This document shows, piece by piece, positions 62,062 to 64,000 of a stretch of DNA of 64,000 nucleotides. Each line of letters begins with the position of its first letter. Position 1 is the stretch's first letter. Origin of the DNA: Rhizobium indicum (GTDB lineage Bacteria > Pseudomonadota > Alphaproteobacteria > Rhizobiales > Rhizobiaceae); the NCBI RefSeq assembly GCF_005862305.2, contig NZ_CP054026.1, forward strand, positions 186,001-250,000, written 5' to 3'. Both the position numbers and the translations under genes were made by a program. The notes below the pieces were generated by a model that did no database searches, was not told the origin of the DNA, and was given only the letters and a program-made list of their open reading frames with translations.

Positions 62062-62751
62062 ATGAATTTCACCTGGATCTCTTCCTACTGGCCGCTGCTT
62101 CTGACCGGCGCCTGGCAGACTGTTTGCCTGCTGGTGATCTCCGTGGTGTTCGGCTTCGTCCTCGCCATAGGCCTCGCCTTCGCGCAGGTCAGCGGCGGCA
62201 GACTGACGCGGCTGCTCGCCCGTGGCTACTGCACCTTCTTCCGCGGTACGCCGCTGCTGATACAGCTGTGGCTTCTTTACTACGGGGTGGGTTCGCTGCT
62301 GCCGATGGTCCCCGGCATCCGCCAGAGCCTGTTCTGGCCGATTCTGCGCGAGGGCTTCTTCTTCGCCGCCGTCAGTTTTACCCTGAACTACGCAGCCTAT
62401 GAGGCAGAGGTGTTGCGCGGCGCGCTGCTTGCCGTTCCCAAGGGCGAGCTCGAAGCGGGCCGGGCCTTCGGCCTGTCGCCCAGGATGCTGATCCGTCGCA
62501 TCTGGCTGCCGCGCGCCATTCGCATCGCCCTGCCGACGATTGCAGGAGAGATCGTCATGCAGCTCAAAGCGACGCCGCTCGCCTTTACGGTGACGGTGAT
62601 GGATCTCTATGCCGTGGCCAACAAGGTTCGGCAGGACACGCTGCTCGTCTATGAACCGCTGCTGGTCGTCACCTTCTTCTATCTCGCCCTGACCGCCGTC
62701 ATCGCCCGCGTCTTCCGACGTCTCGAAGCGCAGGTGCCGGTTCGCCGCTAG
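62062..62751 (+). CDS. Polar amino-acid ABC importer, permease 2 (HisM/ArtM-like)
   Basis: About 229 residues. FFRGTPLLIQLWLLYYGVGS is the PAAT permease signature, the EAA loop is EAGRAFGLSPRMLIRRIWLP, and it ends with a final helix near LVVTFFYLALTAVIARVF. It pairs with permease 1. The methyltransferase follows after 122 bases, which leaves room for a second promoter or an attenuator. Confidence 0.92.
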   Translation: MNFTWISSYWPLLLTGAWQTVCLLVISVVFGFVLAIGLAFAQVSGGRLTRLLARGYCTFFRGTPLLIQLWLLYYGVGSLLPMVPGIRQSLFWPILREGFFFAAVSFTLNYAAYEAEVLRGALLAVPKGELEAGRAFGLSPRMLIRRIWLPRAIRIALPTIAGEIVMQLKATPLAFTVTVMDLYAVANKVRQDTLLVYEPLLVVTFFYLALTAVIARVFRRLEAQVPVRR

Positions 62752-62873
62752 GCCGACGGGAAAAGAGACTGGTCATGAGTTCCTTCACGCACGAACCACA
62801 TACATCTCGCCCACCTTGTTATGCAAAAGCCCGCCGCCGCTGACGGCGCGACAGTATGAATGGAGACCTCTTC

Positions 62874-63782
62874 ATGAGCACGATGCGAATTCTCGATGGC
62901 GGCATGAGCCGCGAACTGTTGCGGCTGGGCGCCGAGCTGAAACAACCGGAATGGTCGGCATTGGCGCTGATCAATGCGCCGGATATCGTCCGTAGGGTAC
63001 ACCAGGAATTCATCGTCGCCGGCTCTGAGGTCGTTACGACAAACAGCTACGCGCTCGTACCCTTTCATATCGGTGAAGACCGGTTCCAGAACGAGGGGGC
63101 AGAGCTGATGCGCCTCGCCGGTCGCCTAGCGCGCGAGGCGGCCGATGCGGCCACGGATCGCAAGGTGCTGGTTGCCGGCTCGCTGCCGCCGATCTTCGGC
63201 TCATACGAGCCGCAGAACTTTCAGCCTTCACGGGTGCAGGATTATCTCGATGTGCTTGTCGAAAATCTTTCTCCCTTCGTCGATATATGGCTCGGCGAGA
63301 CATTGAGCCTGATCGCCGAGGCAGAGGCTGTCCGCAAGGCGGTGGCGACGTCAGGCAAACCGTTCTGGATTTCGTTCACGTTGGCAGATGACGAGGCAGC
63401 GATAAGGGGCGGCGAACCGAAGCTGCGCTCCGAAGAAAGGGTCGAGGACGCGGCATCCTGGGTGGCCTCATCGGGCGCCGAAGCCCTCTTGTTCAATTGC
63501 AGCAAGCCTGAGGTCATGCAGGCGGCCGTGGAGACGGCAGCGCGCGTGTTCCGGAAAATGGACGCGCGCATCGAAATCGGCGTCTATGCCAATGCCTTCG
63601 AAGGGGAACAGGGCGAGGCAGCGGCAAATGAAGGCCTGCATGAGACCCGCAACGATCTGAATGACGATGCCTATTCGCGCTATGCCTGCTCCTGGGCTGA
63701 GGCCGGTGCGACGATCATCGGCGGCTGCTGCGGTATCGGCGCCGCCCATATCCATCGGCTCAAGAAGACGCTTTTGGGTTGA
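62874..63782 (+). CDS. Homocysteine S-methyltransferase (MmuM/BHMT family)
   Basis: About 302 residues of the S-methyltransferase TIM barrel. RILDGGMSRELLRLG begins the barrel. The three zinc cysteines are visible: one in LLFNCSKPEVM and two in IIGGCCGIGAAHI near the C-terminus. The enzyme moves a methyl group from S-methylmethionine, betaine or a related donor to homocysteine, giving methionine. In an operon with a polar amino-acid importer and an Lrp regulator, S-methylmethionine is the most likely donor (MmuM type). ATG 62874 is chosen over 62856 because GGAG is 8 bases upstream. Confidence 0.9.
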   Translation: MSTMRILDGGMSRELLRLGAELKQPEWSALALINAPDIVRRVHQEFIVAGSEVVTTNSYALVPFHIGEDRFQNEGAELMRLAGRLAREAADAATDRKVLVAGSLPPIFGSYEPQNFQPSRVQDYLDVLVENLSPFVDIWLGETLSLIAEAEAVRKAVATSGKPFWISFTLADDEAAIRGGEPKLRSEERVEDAASWVASSGAEALLFNCSKPEVMQAAVETAARVFRKMDARIEIGVYANAFEGEQGEAAANEGLHETRNDLNDDAYSRYACSWAEAGATIIGGCCGIGAAHIHRLKKTLLG

Positions 63783-63811
63783 GGCGGCAAGGCGGTTACG
63801 CCGCCGCAATG

Positions 63812-64000
63812 CTATTCAGCTTTCGCCGCCGTATTCTGGAGCTCAAGGAGAAGGTCGATCAACTTCGGGGCCATCTCCCTGATTTCCGAAAGATGGACGG
63901 CGCTCAGTCGCGTCAGAAGCGCATCCGCCTTGTCCGTCAGGAGAACCGTCTGGCGGCGCCTGTCGGCCGGATCGGCATGACGTTCGACCAGTCCGGCATC
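63812..64000 (-). CDS. MarR-family regulator, C-terminal 62 residues (truncated by window edge)
   Basis: The frame enters from the right edge and ends with TAG at 63812-63814. The visible peptide begins GLVERHADPADRRRQTVLLT, the wing of a MarR winged helix with the diagnostic DPADRR motif, then the dimerisation helices ALLTRLSAVHLSEIREMAPK. It converges with the methyltransferase gene. Its targets lie outside the window. Confidence 0.85.
   Translation of the reverse strand, partial: DAGLVERHADPADRRRQTVLLTDKADALLTRLSAVHLSEIREMAPKLIDLLLELQNTAAKAE

Noticed and set aside
1..64000. CRISPR arrays, tRNA or rRNA genes, insertion sequences, integrase or attachment sites
   Set aside because: No regularly spaced repeats, no cloverleaf-like or ribosomal sequence, and no transposase or integrase motifs were seen on either strand.

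Overview
The window reads as accessory catabolic DNA from a fast-growing alphaproteobacterium of the Rhizobium leguminosarum/etli type. This is inferred from high-GC codon use throughout, a monocarboxylate permease with its sensor/regulator pair laid out as in R. leguminosarum mctP-mctRS, a rhizobial intergenic palindrome beside it, and the dominance of ABC importers, each with its own regulator. No rRNA, tRNA, transposase, replication gene or CRISPR array was recognised, so chromosome and large plasmid cannot be told apart.

Layout. 0-5 kb: cupin tail, a leftward polar amino-acid ABC importer (binding protein, two permeases, ATPase), a divergent HutC-type GntR regulator and a GcvA-like LysR regulator. 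5-10 kb: two-component flavin monooxygenase (oxygenase plus flavin reductase), PLP aminotransferase, agmatinase-family ureohydrolase and an isochorismatase-like hydrolase, which look like a pathway for a nitrogen compound of unknown identity. 10-17 kb: CHASE4-like/GGDEF/EAL protein divergent from an orphan binding protein, formaldehyde dehydrogenase, an EamA exporter and a LysR regulator.

17-33 kb: a carnitine locus. A GlxA/CdhR-type AraC regulator is divergent from a dehydrocarnitine-cleaving enzyme (BKACE), an L-carnitine dehydrogenase fused to a betainyl-CoA thioesterase, an acyl-CoA dehydrogenase, an ADP-forming acyl-CoA ligase, a CaiD-like hydratase, a peptide-type ABC importer and two serine hydrolases. 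As sequenced, the BKACE gene carries a one-base frameshift that would break carnitine to glycine betaine conversion. 33-36 kb: an ECF sigma factor translationally coupled to a membrane-anchored von Willebrand A protein.

36-47 kb: an aldonate (idonate/gluconate-like) regulon with SMP-30 lactonase, LacI regulator, two dehydrogenases, an SDR, gluconokinase, a beta-hydroxyacid dehydrogenase and a ribose-type ABC importer. A shared palindrome (ATGTTATCGATAACAT or variants) lies at four promoter regions. 47-52 kb: sulfonate-type ABC importer with two luciferase-like monooxygenases. 53-55 kb: chemoreceptor. 55-59 kb: mctP, a small DUF3311-type partner and mctR/mctS. 59-64 kb: Lrp regulator divergent from an amino-acid ABC importer and a homocysteine S-methyltransferase, consistent with S-methylmethionine use, then the end of a MarR regulator.

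The modules are largely independent substrate-uptake and degradation units. Possible cross-links, by inference, are glycine betaine demethylation feeding the formaldehyde dehydrogenase, and the flavin reductase at 6.6 kb serving the reductase-less monooxygenases at 50-52 kb.
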